A DNA stretch of 54,206 bases from Caryophanales bacterium (GTDB lineage: Bacteria > Bacillota > Bacilli > Bacillales > DSM-4216). Positions 8,981-17,451 of the stretch are shown in pieces. The position numbers and the translations under genes are program-made. The stretch's first letter is position 1, and each line of letters opens with the position of its first letter. Below the pieces are notes generated by a model. That model searched no databases and was not told the DNA's origin. It saw only the letters and a list, made by a program, of their open reading frames with translations. Where the stretch lies: contig JADBKC010000002.1 of NCBI GenBank assembly GCA_014896555.1, positions 1 through 54,206 on the forward strand. The letters run 5' to 3'.

Positions 8981-9958
8981 TTGAAAAAAACGATATTAGT
9001 CATTCATACAGGAGGAACCATATCCATGCAAGAAGATAAAAAGACAGGAAATGTTCTTCCACGGCAAAAAAATCCGTTGACAGAAGCAGATAAAATATTG
9101 AACCAATATGCCAATATTATCACCGAAGAACCGTTTCAGCTTCCATCCCCACATATTACAACCAAAGAGATGTATGAACTGAAACGCTTGATTGAAGAGA
9201 AGCTGAAAGAACATTCGATGATTGAAGGGATTGTGATCACCCACGGAACTGATACGCTGGAAGAAACGGCCTATTTTCTTGATCTTACCGTTCAAACTTC
9301 TATTCCCATTGTATTCACCGGAGCCATGCGCTCGAGCAATGAAATCGGGGCAGACGGACTATATAATCTGATTTCTTCCATTAAAGTGGCATCGTGCGAG
9401 GAGGCAAAAGACAAAGGAGTGCTAGTCGTCCTAAATGATGAGATTCATGCCGCCAAAAACGTTACCAAAACTCACGCAAGCAATGTTTCAACTTTTCAAA
9501 GTCCTCAATATGGTCCGATCGGCATTGTCACGAAAAGAGCGGTTCTTTTTCATCATACGCCCGTCTCCAGGGAACATTATCCTATTTTGGACATTTCTCC
9601 GAAAATCGGATTACTTAAAATTCATTCCGGCATGGATTCGAGTTTGTTTTATGCATTAAAAGACTTAAATTATGATGGCGTAGTCATCGAAGCGCTAGGC
9701 CAAGGAAATGTCCCTCCTGCTGCCGTTCCCGGAATTAAAAGCCTTGTGGAAGCGGGAATTCCGGTTGTTCTCGTTTCTAGATGCTTCAATGGAATTGCTG
9801 AGGATGTGTATGCCTATGAAGGTGGAGGGAAACAATTAAAAGATTTGGGCGTTATTTTCTCAAATGGTCTGAACGGCCAAAAAGCTAGGATCAAATTGCT
9901 GATCGCTTTGTCCATGACGAAAGATTTTCAAAAAATCGAAAAAATGTTTCAGTTGTAG
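8981..9958 (+). CDS. ansA: L-asparaginase (type I, cytoplasmic)
   Basis: It hydrolyses asparagine to aspartate and ammonia. The 325-residue protein has both catalytic threonine motifs of the family: HTGGTIS near the N-terminus and ITHGTDTLEET near residue 85, with the lysine in a later conserved segment. No signal peptide is present, which supports a cytoplasmic enzyme. It starts with TTG behind AGGAGG (8967-8972); no nearby ATG fits. It is divergent from prsW and followed by a CBS-domain gene. Confidence 0.92.
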   Translation: MKKTILVIHTGGTISMQEDKKTGNVLPRQKNPLTEADKILNQYANIITEEPFQLPSPHITTKEMYELKRLIEEKLKEHSMIEGIVITHGTDTLEETAYFLDLTVQTSIPIVFTGAMRSSNEIGADGLYNLISSIKVASCEEAKDKGVLVVLNDEIHAAKNVTKTHASNVSTFQSPQYGPIGIVTKRAVLFHHTPVSREHYPILDISPKIGLLKIHSGMDSSLFYALKDLNYDGVVIEALGQGNVPPAAVPGIKSLVEAGIPVVLVSRCFNGIAEDVYAYEGGGKQLKDLGVIFSNGLNGQKARIKLLIALSMTKDFQKIEKMFQL

Positions 9959-10059
9959 CCAATGGGTCAAGCAAATCTAGCGAAGAGAGAATTCATTGAA
10001 TAGGTTTGAATTCGCAGCAAATACTATGTATGCACTACACCATTAAAGGAGGAATTGTC

Positions 10060-10476
10060 ATGAAAGTGCGTGATATCATGTCGTCCAATATTGAAAGCTG
10101 CTCAAGCCAAGATTCCTTGCAAACAGTGGCCTCTAAAATGAAACAATTGAATATCGGTGCCCTTCCAGTCGTAGAAAACGGACAAGTAACTGGAATGATT
10201 ACGGACCGCGATGTAACGATCCGCGCGGTAGCTGATGACAATGCCAACAAAAATGTAGGGCAAGTCATGACCCATAACGTCGTTTCGGTAAGTCCCGACG
10301 CCTCTGTTGAAGAAGCGGCTCAATTAATGGCACAGCACCAAGTCCGCCGTCTACCAGTCGTAGAAAACGGCCAAATTGTCGGCATGGTAGCTCTTGGAGA
10401 CTTATCCGTCAGCGAAAGATCAAATGAAAAAGCTGGAGAAGCGCTCAGCCAAATTTCTCAGCAAAATTTACAATAA
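10060..10476 (+). CDS. CBS-domain pair protein (YhcV-like)
   Basis: The 138-residue protein consists of two CBS domains (about 1-60 and 70-130). Each has the typical end pattern LPVVENGQVTGMITDRDV or its variant. CBS pairs usually bind adenosine nucleotides, and stand-alone forms are thought to sense energy or redox state. It resembles B. subtilis YhcV. The ATG with AAAGGAGG at ideal spacing was chosen; an 18-residue in-frame extension has no ribosome site. A hairpin terminator follows. Confidence 0.9.
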   Translation: MKVRDIMSSNIESCSSQDSLQTVASKMKQLNIGALPVVENGQVTGMITDRDVTIRAVADDNANKNVGQVMTHNVVSVSPDASVEEAAQLMAQHQVRRLPVVENGQIVGMVALGDLSVSERSNEKAGEALSQISQQNLQ

Positions 10477-10479
10477 CTT

Positions 10480-10525
10480 CAAACAGACTGACTTTGGGGT
10501 TCCCATAAAGGGAGCCCCCTGTTTG
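10480..10525 (+). terminator. Terminator after the CBS-domain gene
   Basis: Nested stems CAAACAG/CTGTTTG and GGGGTTCCC/GGGAGCCCC enclose an ATAAA loop. The T run afterwards is short, but the stem is strong and begins 4 bp after the stop codon. Confidence 0.65.
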
Positions 10526-10626
10526 TGTGAAATAGCCATTCCATTTTGAACAATGATCTGATTGAATTGTTTATCCACCATTCATTCGTCTTGAACGTTG
10601 ATAGTTTTTGGTATAGAGATTCGATC

Positions 10627-11301
10627 TTAAACAGTTGCTAAGACGGATCTTTCCGTAGATATCTGAGCTTTCTTAAAGGATGGTGTCTCTTCAATCCCTT
10701 TTCTAATCCATAAACCGAAAATCACTAACAACGCACTTAACAGGAATGGAACGCGCCACCCCCATGACATAAAATCTTTTTCTGGCAGCAGCGTCATTAC
10801 CGAAAGAGCAAGTGTGCCTAGGATCAATCCTACTGAAATACCCATTTGCGGGACACTGCCAAATAATCCTCTTTTATCTTTTGGAGCATATTCCACTGCT
10901 AATAAAACGGAACCTCCCCACTCTATACCTAGCGCTAAACCTTGTATAAACCGCAAGCAAGTTAAAAAGATAGGCGCCCATATTCCAATGACTTGATAGG
11001 TAGGCAGCACCCCCATCCCAAATGTAGATATCCCCATCAAACTAAAGGTTAGGACTAACGTTTTCTTTCTGCCAAGCTTGTCTCCTATATGACTGAAGAT
11101 AATCCCGCCAACAGGTCTCAGAAAAAATGCCAAAGCAAAAGAAGTATAGGAAATTAATAAACCGATCGTAGGGTTTTTGCTAACAAAATATAACTGATTA
11201 AAAACTAAAGACGCTACTGTTCCATACAAAAAATAATCAAACCATTCAATCGCACTCCCTACTATACTTGCTATTAAAACTCTCCACATACTTTTGTCCA
11301 T
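10627..11301 (-). pseudogene. Truncated MFS transporter (metabolite:H+ symporter family), N-terminal half
   Basis: The 224 residues match the first six membrane helices of MHS-type transporters (ProP/ShiA-like): EWFDYFLYG in helix 1, FLRPVGG, IGDKLGRKKTL between helices 2 and 3, FIQGLALGIEWGG, and GWRVPFLLS at helix 6. The family is about 430-450 residues with 12 helices. Here the frame ends shortly after RKGIEETPSFKK. Frames of the next 130 bp do not continue the protein, so the second half is deleted rather than frameshifted. The start is the ATG behind GGGAGAGAG. A non-functional remnant is most likely. Confidence 0.7.
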
Positions 11302-11459
11302 CACTCTCTCCCTTTCTCTTATTCCTATCCATACATTAATAAACGAAAAATTTAGTTTCATAAAAATATTCTTATTTCTTCGCAAATAAAAACGGTATAA
11401 CTTCTTGCTTTTTACTGAATCATCCCCCTATTTACATTGACTATCAATTTCACAGGTTA

Positions 11460-11480
11460 ACAGGTCGTCTGATGACCTGT
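11460..11480 (-). promoter_or_regulatory. 21-bp operator-like palindrome upstream of the MFS gene
   Basis: ACAGGTCGTC-T-GATGACCTGT is palindromic over 21 bp with one mismatched pair. The core GGTC-TC-GA-GACC has the style of FadR-type GntR repressor sites. It lies about 160 bp upstream of the truncated transporter start. The rest of 11302-11845 shows no gene; a weak GATACTG/CAGTATC repeat lies at 11564-11588. Confidence 0.45.
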
Positions 11481-11845
11481 ATGTTAAATCATTTTTTAAT
11501 ACTACCATATTCATTTCGATGTTTAAAGAGATGTTTCATAATTTTTAAAAAATGATGGATAGAGATACTGTACAATGGATTCAGTATCGATCGACAAGAA
11601 AAAACATTTTAAACAATATCATCATACCGTCATTTTCATTTCACATTATCCATCTAACAATATCAATCACTTAAAGCTTTCATTTTCTAATAATTCGTTA
11701 GTATTGTTGTATCCATACTTTATTGGACATTGTATGCTGTGCGAATAGATTGAACGGAAATCAATGACAGTGTGTACAGGACGGGAAACTGTCGGGACAA
11801 TTCCTACATAGAATTTACGATTGCCCTTTGTTTTTGGAAACAGCA

Positions 11846-11890
11846 AAAAGGACAGATGGAACTAGAACTAGTCATTCCATTTGTCCTTTT
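11846..11890 (-). terminator. Terminator of ypdA
   Basis: AAAAGGACAGATGGAA and TTCCATTTGTCCTTTT pair over 16 bp (one G-T) around a 13-base loop that contains ACTAGAACTAGT. A-rich and T-rich flanks make it able to work on both strands; on the minus strand it ends ypdA transcription. Confidence 0.75.
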
Positions 11891-12014
11891 CAATATGTGA
11901 AGCTAGTTTATGATCCAGCTATAGACATGGATGAAGATAGCGGAAGTCCTTTATCAAACCACCATCTAATGCTTTCAAAATCCTATGGTCAGTTCATCAA
12001 GAAGCATTTATTTA

Positions 12015-12986
12015 TCACGCTTTTTCTTTTTCTAAAATAGCGGCCGATATGAGTCCGCCATGAAAACGGCCATTTTCTATAAAGATTTCATTGGCGTTGT
12101 TTCCGGCAGCAATAACTCCAGCGATAAAGATCCCTTCCACATTCGTTTCCATTGAATTGGGATCATATTTTGGCCTTCCTGTTTCCGGTATGATTTCCAC
12201 TCCCATTTTTCTAATGAATTCATGGTCAGGATGATACCCGGTCATAGCGAATACAAAATCATTTGCGATTTCTTTTTCCATACTTCCAACCTTATAAAGG
12301 ACCGAGTTTTTCTTAATCTCTTTCACATGGGCGTTGAATTCCATCACAATTTCTCCATGACGTATCAAGGAGTCAAACTCTGGCAATATCCACGGTTTTA
12401 TACTTTCAGAATATTCCTTTCCTCTGTATAAAACCGTCACTCGCGCCCCTGCTTTATGCAGTTCCAACGCAGCGTCAACAGCTGAATTTTTGCCGCCAAT
12501 CACGACAACATCGGTGTCAAAAAACGGATGAGCCTCTTTAAAATAATGGAAAACTTTGTCCAATTCTTCTCCTGGTATATTCATATAATTTGGATTGTCG
12601 TAATAGCCTGTTGCGACGACAACATACGGAGTTTCATATTCCTCTTTTGTCGTTTTGACGAAAAAGGTTCCGTCAGATTGTTTCGCCACTTCCTTTACCT
12701 CTTCGAAACGGTGGATGCGAAGCTGTTTTCTTTTCACCACTTCTCGATAATACGTTAAGGCATCGTTTCGTTTCGGTTTCCGTTCCACAGTAATAAAGGG
12801 AACATCGCCAATTGCCAGTTTATCGCTTGAGCTAAAAAAGGTTTGATGAGTTGGAAAACGATAAATAGCATCCACGATATTTCCTTTTTCAATAATGAGC
12901 GCATTTTTACCTATTTCTTTTAAAGAGATGGCAGCCGCTAAACCACATGGTCCTCCTCCAATAATGATGCATTCTTCCCTCAACAT
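12015..12986 (-). CDS. ypdA: Bacillithiol disulfide reductase YpdA
   Basis: A flavoprotein of the thioredoxin-reductase-like class that reduces bacillithiol disulfide with NADPH, keeping the low-molecular-weight thiol pool reduced. The 323-residue protein has the FAD-binding Rossmann motif IIGGGPCGLAAA at residues 6-17 and a second nucleotide motif VVIGGKNSAVDAA near 165. The Cys in GGGPCG is the residue proposed to act in catalysis. Length matches the family. The ATG at 12986 is preceded by AAAGGGTGG; an 11-residue upstream extension is unlikely. The next 677 bp upstream (12987-13663) contain no intact gene. Confidence 0.93.
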   Translation of the reverse strand: MLREECIIIGGGPCGLAAAISLKEIGKNALIIEKGNIVDAIYRFPTHQTFFSSSDKLAIGDVPFITVERKPKRNDALTYYREVVKRKQLRIHRFEEVKEVAKQSDGTFFVKTTKEEYETPYVVVATGYYDNPNYMNIPGEELDKVFHYFKEAHPFFDTDVVVIGGKNSAVDAALELHKAGARVTVLYRGKEYSESIKPWILPEFDSLIRHGEIVMEFNAHVKEIKKNSVLYKVGSMEKEIANDFVFAMTGYHPDHEFIRKMGVEIIPETGRPKYDPNSMETNVEGIFIAGVIAAGNNANEIFIENGRFHGGLISAAILEKEKA

Positions 12987-13428
12987 ACCATTCCACCCTT
13001 TCTCCTCAATGCAAGACAATGAAAAGCAGCACTGCGTAAAAGTCGATTCAGATGGTTCGTTTACTCGTCTTTTAGAACATTTTACATATTCCGAAAAAAA
13101 TCTTTGTCCATTTTGATTCTACCGTATTCTAAACCATGGAAACTTCGGATTTCGATCAACACGGTGATGACAAATTGGAAAGTGCAATGAATTGTTAGTG
13201 ATTCCGAAATTTTCCAAAATAAGAAACGACAGTTTGCCTTCGCGTAAGAAAACAGTTCCTTTAGAAGTGCGTGTAGTATAATGATACGTTCACTGCTTTA
13301 TTTTTCCTGAGGTTAAATGATGTTTTTTCATTGATTAGATCCGAAACCAGTATGAAAACAAATTGGTTCTGTGTTTCAATTGTGTCCTATTCATCTTCTC
13401 ATTGTTGCGATCTTAATTCATGTCATAG

Positions 13429-13599
13429 TATACACTAGAATCCTCTAAACGCAATCAAAAATTTAGGATTTCTAACGAAGAAGAGCTCATAGGAGATTCA
13501 TCTTCCAGTTTTGCAGCGGAATATGTACCTCATTTTCATCATATGTTTTTTATAGATTCCTCAAAGGCAATCGCAGAATTGGATCACCCGCCATTGTGA
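13429..13599 (+). other. Open frame without a start, possible gene remnant
   Basis: A 56-codon frame with no ATG/GTG at a ribosome site ends with AAEYVPHFHHMFFIDSSKAI and nine further residues. Composition is protein-like. I do not recognise it. It may be a decayed C-terminus or chance. Confidence 0.15.
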
Positions 13600-13635
13600 A
13601 CTTACTTAATAAAAGAGAAAGAAAAACAAGCTTAT

Positions 13636-13665
13636 AAAAAGAGCCTTTTGATAAGACTCTTTTTT
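13636..13665 (-). terminator. Terminator overlapping the ypbH stop codon
   Basis: On the minus strand AAAAAAGAGTC...GGCTCTTTTT forms a stem with a T run. The stop codon of ypbH lies in the 5' arm. Confidence 0.6.
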
Positions 13666-14257
13666 ATCCTTGAAATAATTTATACACGCTTTCTATTCCT
13701 TTTGTACGAAATATGATTTTTCCGTATTCCTCTAAAAAGTGAATCGTGAGGCGAGATCGATCTGCATATTCCAAAATAATAGGTTCCAAACTTTTTTTCA
13801 TTCCATCTTGCCAATATTCGACCGCCACATAATAAAATGGATCTTTCCAAAAAATGCTCGATGGAATCACCATTCTCATCTTTACTAGACGACGAGCCAA
13901 CTGGATAATCTCTTCAAAATCCGTAAATTTATAAATGGAAAAAGGCGTGAATTCTCTTTTCCATCCAGAGTAAAAATCTTCAATGGCATCGTACGAGAGA
14001 TCGTCATTATCCAAAAAGTCAAGCGTAAAGATAAGTGTTACTTCTTCCTCCGTTAAAGTGTGAATCTCAATAGCCACCGGACCATCATAAGCAAAATGAT
14101 ATTGCTTTTCTATCTCTTCAATCAATTCTTCCAATAGTTCATGCCAAAAAAAAGCATCTTCTTCCACCATCTGCTTCTTAGCGAATCCTTTTTCATGCAA
14201 TTCTTCAAACGATATCGATAGTTTAACCGTATTTTTTGACAATCGTTCTATATTCAT
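13664..14257 (-). CDS. ypbH: Adaptor protein MecA family, YpbH (MecB)
   Basis: The 197-residue protein resembles the MecA adaptor family: N-terminal motif IERLSKNTVKLSISFEELHE, an acidic linker, and a C-terminal ClpC-binding domain (about 100-197). MecA-type adaptors deliver substrates to the ClpCP protease; the B. subtilis paralogue YpbH binds ClpC and affects competence and sporulation. The ATG giving MNIERL is chosen; a GTG directly before it (14260) is equally placed for the GGGGG ribosome site. It follows ypbG, as in B. subtilis. Confidence 0.9.
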   Translation of the reverse strand: MNIERLSKNTVKLSISFEELHEKGFAKKQMVEEDAFFWHELLEELIEEIEKQYHFAYDGPVAIEIHTLTEEEVTLIFTLDFLDNDDLSYDAIEDFYSGWKREFTPFSIYKFTDFEEIIQLARRLVKMRMVIPSSIFWKDPFYYVAVEYWQDGMKKSLEPIILEYADRSRLTIHFLEEYGKIIFRTKGIESVYKLFQG

Positions 14258-14335
14258 CACATGGCTGCCCCCTGAGAATGAACTCTTATGACTATATTAT
14301 GTGGGGCAGCAAAGATGGTGCCAGTATGGCCTCTA

Positions 14336-15112
14336 TCACTTTAAAATGCACTTTTTTCCTTTTGAGATCGTCAGCAAATGTGTTTCGGCTCTGGACCCTA
14401 GCCTCAAAGGAACCGTTGTCGTACCGTAGCCATTGCTAATCAAGATGATCGACTCTTTTTCTCTCCATATTTTTCCTTTATCATATAATCCTAAACCGAA
14501 TAATCGAATTTGTCCCCCGTGAGTATGTCCGCTTAACATTAAGGATATTTTATCCTCATCCTTCAGATTTTTTTTGAATAGCGGATTATGACTAATGAAA
14601 ATTTTAAATCCGTTTTCTGGCACACATTTGAACGCATCTGTTTTATTACTATTCCCTTTGCTGACATCGTCCACACCGATGAGCCAAATCGTGCCGCCTC
14701 CTTTCATTTCATATGCAGCAGCTTTATTGCGTAAAATTGTGACGCCGAATGACGTTAATAAAGAAGTATACGCTTTTTCATTTACTTCATAATCATTATT
14801 TCCCCATACAAAGTAGATCGGAGCGATATTACTAAGCATCTGTAAATTTCGGGCTGTTCTTTTAAACGGGACACCACCCTCCAGCAAATCTCCGCCAATC
14901 ACGATCAAATCCGTTTTATTTTGAATATGACGGATAATGGACGGATGGATAGTGCGGCGGTGTACGTCGGAAATAAAAAAAAGACGGAGCGGTTTATCAG
15001 AAGGAAAATTAGGAAAAGAAAGGGTATTGTGTTTCACTTCATTTCGATAAGCTTCTTTCCACATATACAACAGCATAAGGCTAGCACTGATGATGATAAT
15101 CGTGATAATCAA
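14336..15112 (-). CDS. ypbG: Metallophosphoesterase YpbG
   Basis: The 258-residue protein has an N-terminal membrane anchor (about 1-17) and a calcineurin-like phosphoesterase domain with all metal motifs: ISDVH near residue 50, GGDLLEGG near 75, GNND near 103 and SGHTHGGQI near 195. Two divalent metals would be bound. The substrate is unknown; related anchored enzymes act on phosphoesters or UDP-linked lipids. Start is TTG immediately after the TGA of the upstream broken gene (TGATTG), with GGGGG as ribosome site, so translation was probably coupled. Confidence 0.88.
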   Translation of the reverse strand: MIITIIIISASLMLLYMWKEAYRNEVKHNTLSFPNFPSDKPLRLFFISDVHRRTIHPSIIRHIQNKTDLIVIGGDLLEGGVPFKRTARNLQMLSNIAPIYFVWGNNDYEVNEKAYTSLLTSFGVTILRNKAAAYEMKGGGTIWLIGVDDVSKGNSNKTDAFKCVPENGFKIFISHNPLFKKNLKDEDKISLMLSGHTHGGQIRLFGLGLYDKGKIWREKESIILISNGYGTTTVPLRLGSRAETHLLTISKGKKCILK

Positions 15113-15491
15113 TCATTGTATCCCCCTCAATTTTTGCAAATCTATGGAAATCATCCATAAAGAATAGAAAAGAAGAAAAGAATGGCTGTTACCCAAAAAA
15201 GAACGAAGCCATCTAGACAAAAGAAGCAACATGCAGAAAGAAAAAACAGCCCCACATATTGATATTCTTCGTAAACAAAAGATACAGCCCTTTCCCTTCC
15301 AATGCAAACAAATTTCCATGCAATACAAAAGCCGCCATAAACGCGACCGCTGAGAGAAAAAACTTGATGGGTTTTAATATAAATACTAATAACAAAAGGA
15401 ACCATGTAAAGGTATTTGGACTTGGCAAGCAAAAAATATACATCAAACTAAACAGTTCCGCAAGCAAAAAGCGATAAAGGCCAAGCGGCAT
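15113..15491 (-). pseudogene. Frameshifted small membrane protein upstream of ypbG
   Basis: A frame with a strong ribosome site (AAGGAAGGAG) starts at 15491 with MPLGLYRFLLAELFSLMYIF and holds three hydrophobic segments. It stops at 15213. A second frame beginning near the GGGG...TTTTTT tract at about 15245-15260 continues with further hydrophobic sequence and ends at 15113, directly against the ypbG TTG. One extra base in either homopolymer would explain the break. The intact protein would have about 126 residues and four membrane segments. I do not recognise the family. Sequencing error is possible. Confidence 0.5.
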
Positions 15492-15581
15492 AAAATCTCC
15501 TTCCTTTATTCATCGTATGAGGGAACTACAAAAAACTGCCTGTATAATGGGAGAAAATCCCACCACATAAGATTTTGTTAG

Positions 15582-15609
15582 CATGACGGACAAAATACCT
15601 CCATACAAT
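15582..15609 (+). promoter_or_regulatory. Sigma-E-type promoter of cotJABC
   Basis: CATACAAT at 15602-15609 is an exact sigma-E -10 box. A partial -35 (GCATGAC) lies 14 bp upstream. The cotJA start is 32 bp downstream. The B. subtilis cotJ operon is sigma-E dependent, which agrees. A 7-bp inverted repeat ATTTTGT/ACAAAAT surrounds the -35. Confidence 0.6.
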
Positions 15610-15640
15610 AGATTGAGATCTATACGAGGAGGGTGATCGT

Positions 15641-15898
15641 GTGACACATTATAAAGGCTTCACTCCATTTAAAAGCTACACACCGTATGTAAGTCCCTTT
15701 GATCCATGCCCGCCTAAAACCATTAAAACGTATTCTACCCCGCCGAATTTATATATAGGATTCCAGCCACCGAATACTCCGCAATTTTCACCAATAGAAG
15801 CTTTAAAAAAAGGGACATTGTTTAAAATTTTCTATGACCCATACTATGGTCCATACGAAAAACCTAAGGGGGTTAGAGAAAATGAAGAAACCACCTAA
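15641..15898 (+). CDS. cotJA: Spore coat associated protein CotJA
   Basis: A small proline- and tyrosine-rich protein of 85 residues, with runs such as YVSPFDPCPP and YDPYYGPYEK, typical of CotJA. It is assembled in the inner spore coat together with CotJC in B. subtilis. GTG start behind AGGAGGGTG. The cotJB start lies inside its 3' end (17-bp overlap), so the genes are translationally linked. Confidence 0.92.
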   Translation: MTHYKGFTPFKSYTPYVSPFDPCPPKTIKTYSTPPNLYIGFQPPNTPQFSPIEALKKGTLFKIFYDPYYGPYEKPKGVRENEETT

Positions 15899-16139
15899 CT
15901 ATTACAAAGATTTAGAGGATTTGCAGGCCATTGACTTCGCCATTCTAGAACTAGCCCTTTATTTGGATACCCATCCCGATGATTACGATGCCATCGTGGA
16001 ATATAACATGCTGATCAAACAACGGAAACACATGAAAAAAATTTTTGAAACTCAACATGGCTCCTTAACCAGCTTTGGGTACAGTTATACCCGTTTTCCG
16101 TGGGATTGGATAGAAGCCCCTTGGCCTTGGCAAGTTTAA
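15882..16139 (+). CDS. cotJB: Spore coat protein CotJB
   Basis: The 85-residue protein has the CotJB pattern: helical N-terminal half with LQAIDFAILELALYLDTHP and a tryptophan-rich end FPWDWIEAPWPWQV. It is part of the three-gene cotJ operon and is expressed in the mother cell. Molecular role is not known. The ATG with GGGGGTTAGAG upstream is preferred; an earlier in-frame ATG lies well inside cotJA. Confidence 0.92.
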   Translation: MKKPPNYYKDLEDLQAIDFAILELALYLDTHPDDYDAIVEYNMLIKQRKHMKKIFETQHGSLTSFGYSYTRFPWDWIEAPWPWQV

Positions 16140-16249
16140 AGACAGTCTCGTGACTTTTTCTCAATCTAAGGTGTTCCCTCTGCTGCTTGATTTTTATGCA
16201 GGGTTTTAAAAAAACCTAAAAACTAATATGAAAGGAGCGTTGTCATTTT

Positions 16250-16819
16250 ATGTGGGTGTATGAAAAAAAGCTCCAGTATCCAGTCAAAGTCAGCAGCTGC
16301 AACCCGATGCTGGCAAAATTTCTCATTGAACAATACGGGGGTGCAGATGGCGAATTAGCCGCAGCACTCCGATACTTAAATCAACGTTACACCATTCCCG
16401 ATAAAGTCATCGGATTATTAACCGATATTGGCACGGAAGAATTGGCCCATCTTGAAATGATTGCCACCATGGTTTATAAATTAACAAAAGACGCCACACC
16501 GGAACAAATGAAAAGAGCCGGGTTAGCGGATCATTATGTGAATCACAGCGATGCATTATTTTATCATAACGCATCTGGCAATCCTTGGAAAGCGGAATAT
16601 ATTCAAGCAAAAGGAGACCCGATCGCCGATCTATATGAGGATATTGCGGCTGAAGAAAAAGCTCGAGCTACTTATCAATGGATTATTAATTTGAGTGATG
16701 ACCCAGATTTAAATGATGGCCTTCGTTTTTTAAGAGAACGCGAAATTGTGCACTCTCAGCGTTTTCGTGAAGCAGTAGAGTTGATGAAAGAAGAAAGAGG
16801 CAAAAAGAAATTTTTCTAA
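16250..16819 (+). CDS. cotJC: Spore coat protein CotJC, manganese-catalase family
   Basis: The 189-residue protein is a ferritin-like four-helix protein of the Mn-catalase group. Likely metal ligands lie in YGGADGELAAALRYL, IGTEELAHLEMI, DIAAEEKARATYQ and REREIVHSQRF, each with the Glu or Glu/His expected. CotJC is a structural coat component, and the family fold suggests peroxide removal. It starts 110 bp after cotJB behind AAAGGAG. A hairpin follows the stop. The gap of about 110 bp to cotJB holds no obvious promoter. Confidence 0.94.
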   Translation: MWVYEKKLQYPVKVSSCNPMLAKFLIEQYGGADGELAAALRYLNQRYTIPDKVIGLLTDIGTEELAHLEMIATMVYKLTKDATPEQMKRAGLADHYVNHSDALFYHNASGNPWKAEYIQAKGDPIADLYEDIAAEEKARATYQWIINLSDDPDLNDGLRFLREREIVHSQRFREAVELMKEERGKKKFF

Positions 16820-16822
16820 AAA

Positions 16823-16843
16823 CGGGAAGGAGTATCCTTCCCG
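16823..16843. terminator. Bidirectional hairpin between cotJC and ypbF
   Basis: CGGGAAGGA and TCCTTCCCG form a perfect 9-bp stem with a tiny loop between the two convergent stop codons. There is an A run on one side; the T run is weak. Confidence 0.6.
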
Positions 16844-17299
16844 CTATTTGCTTTCGTGATATAAATTAATGCCGAATTTTCTTTCCATCATTTCGAATAT
16901 TTTATGCCGATTTTCCCAAGCGTCATTTTTCCAAAGATCTTTGCTTTTATCAATAATTTCACAGCGAAGCGCATGAAACTCTGCCTCCGCTTTGTCTTTT
17001 TGATCGCGAAAAATTTTTACGGCCCCTAAAAGCCCTGCACCCGCCAATAATAGGATCATCATCATTCGACTGTCAAAAAAGGACGAAATGATTTGAAAAG
17101 CAGAATCGGAATATGGAATTAATAGCTTTTTATAAAATAAATAGATAAAAAGAATAGTATAAAGGAAAAAGAGCGATAGAAAAAACATCTGCTTCTTATG
17201 AAGTTTATCCAGTTTCTTTTTTCTTTCAATTAAATGATGAAGCATTTGCTTCGTAGCCTCATCTGTCCCGTCATCCAACATCCAAAGAACCGAATCCAT
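16844..17299 (-). CDS. ypbF: Membrane protein YpbF
   Basis: The 151-residue protein fits B. subtilis YpbF in position and layout: an N-terminal segment MDSVLWMLDDGTDEATKQML, a basic helix, two membrane segments (about residues 38-58 and 78-98) and a charged C-terminal tail. Function unknown. Start chosen at the ATG after GGAGGAGGG; a GTG at 17317 would place the ribosome site inside the gene. Confidence 0.8.
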   Translation of the reverse strand: MDSVLWMLDDGTDEATKQMLHHLIERKKKLDKLHKKQMFFLSLFFLYTILFIYLFYKKLLIPYSDSAFQIISSFFDSRMMMILLLAGAGLLGAVKIFRDQKDKAEAEFHALRCEIIDKSKDLWKNDAWENRHKIFEMMERKFGINLYHESK

Positions 17300-17451
17300 C
17301 CTTTCCCTCCTCCACACTCATTCTATGTACAAGCACACATCGATATGACTAATGGAAAAGGAAAGAATGTTGACGCATTCTTGTCAGGGCGACTGAAAGA
17401 AGATCGTCCTCTTTCGTCCAATTATAAAGGCGGGGAAGGCTATGCAAGTCT

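Noticed and set aside
11828-12040. 70-residue open frame on the plus strand
   Set aside because: It runs through the ypdA terminator and into the ypdA 3' end; no ribosome site and no protein-like pattern.
15151-15432. Second overlapping hydrophobic frame in the broken gene before ypbG
   Set aside because: T-rich sequence gives hydrophobic peptides in every frame; this one has no good start and does not join the ypbG boundary.
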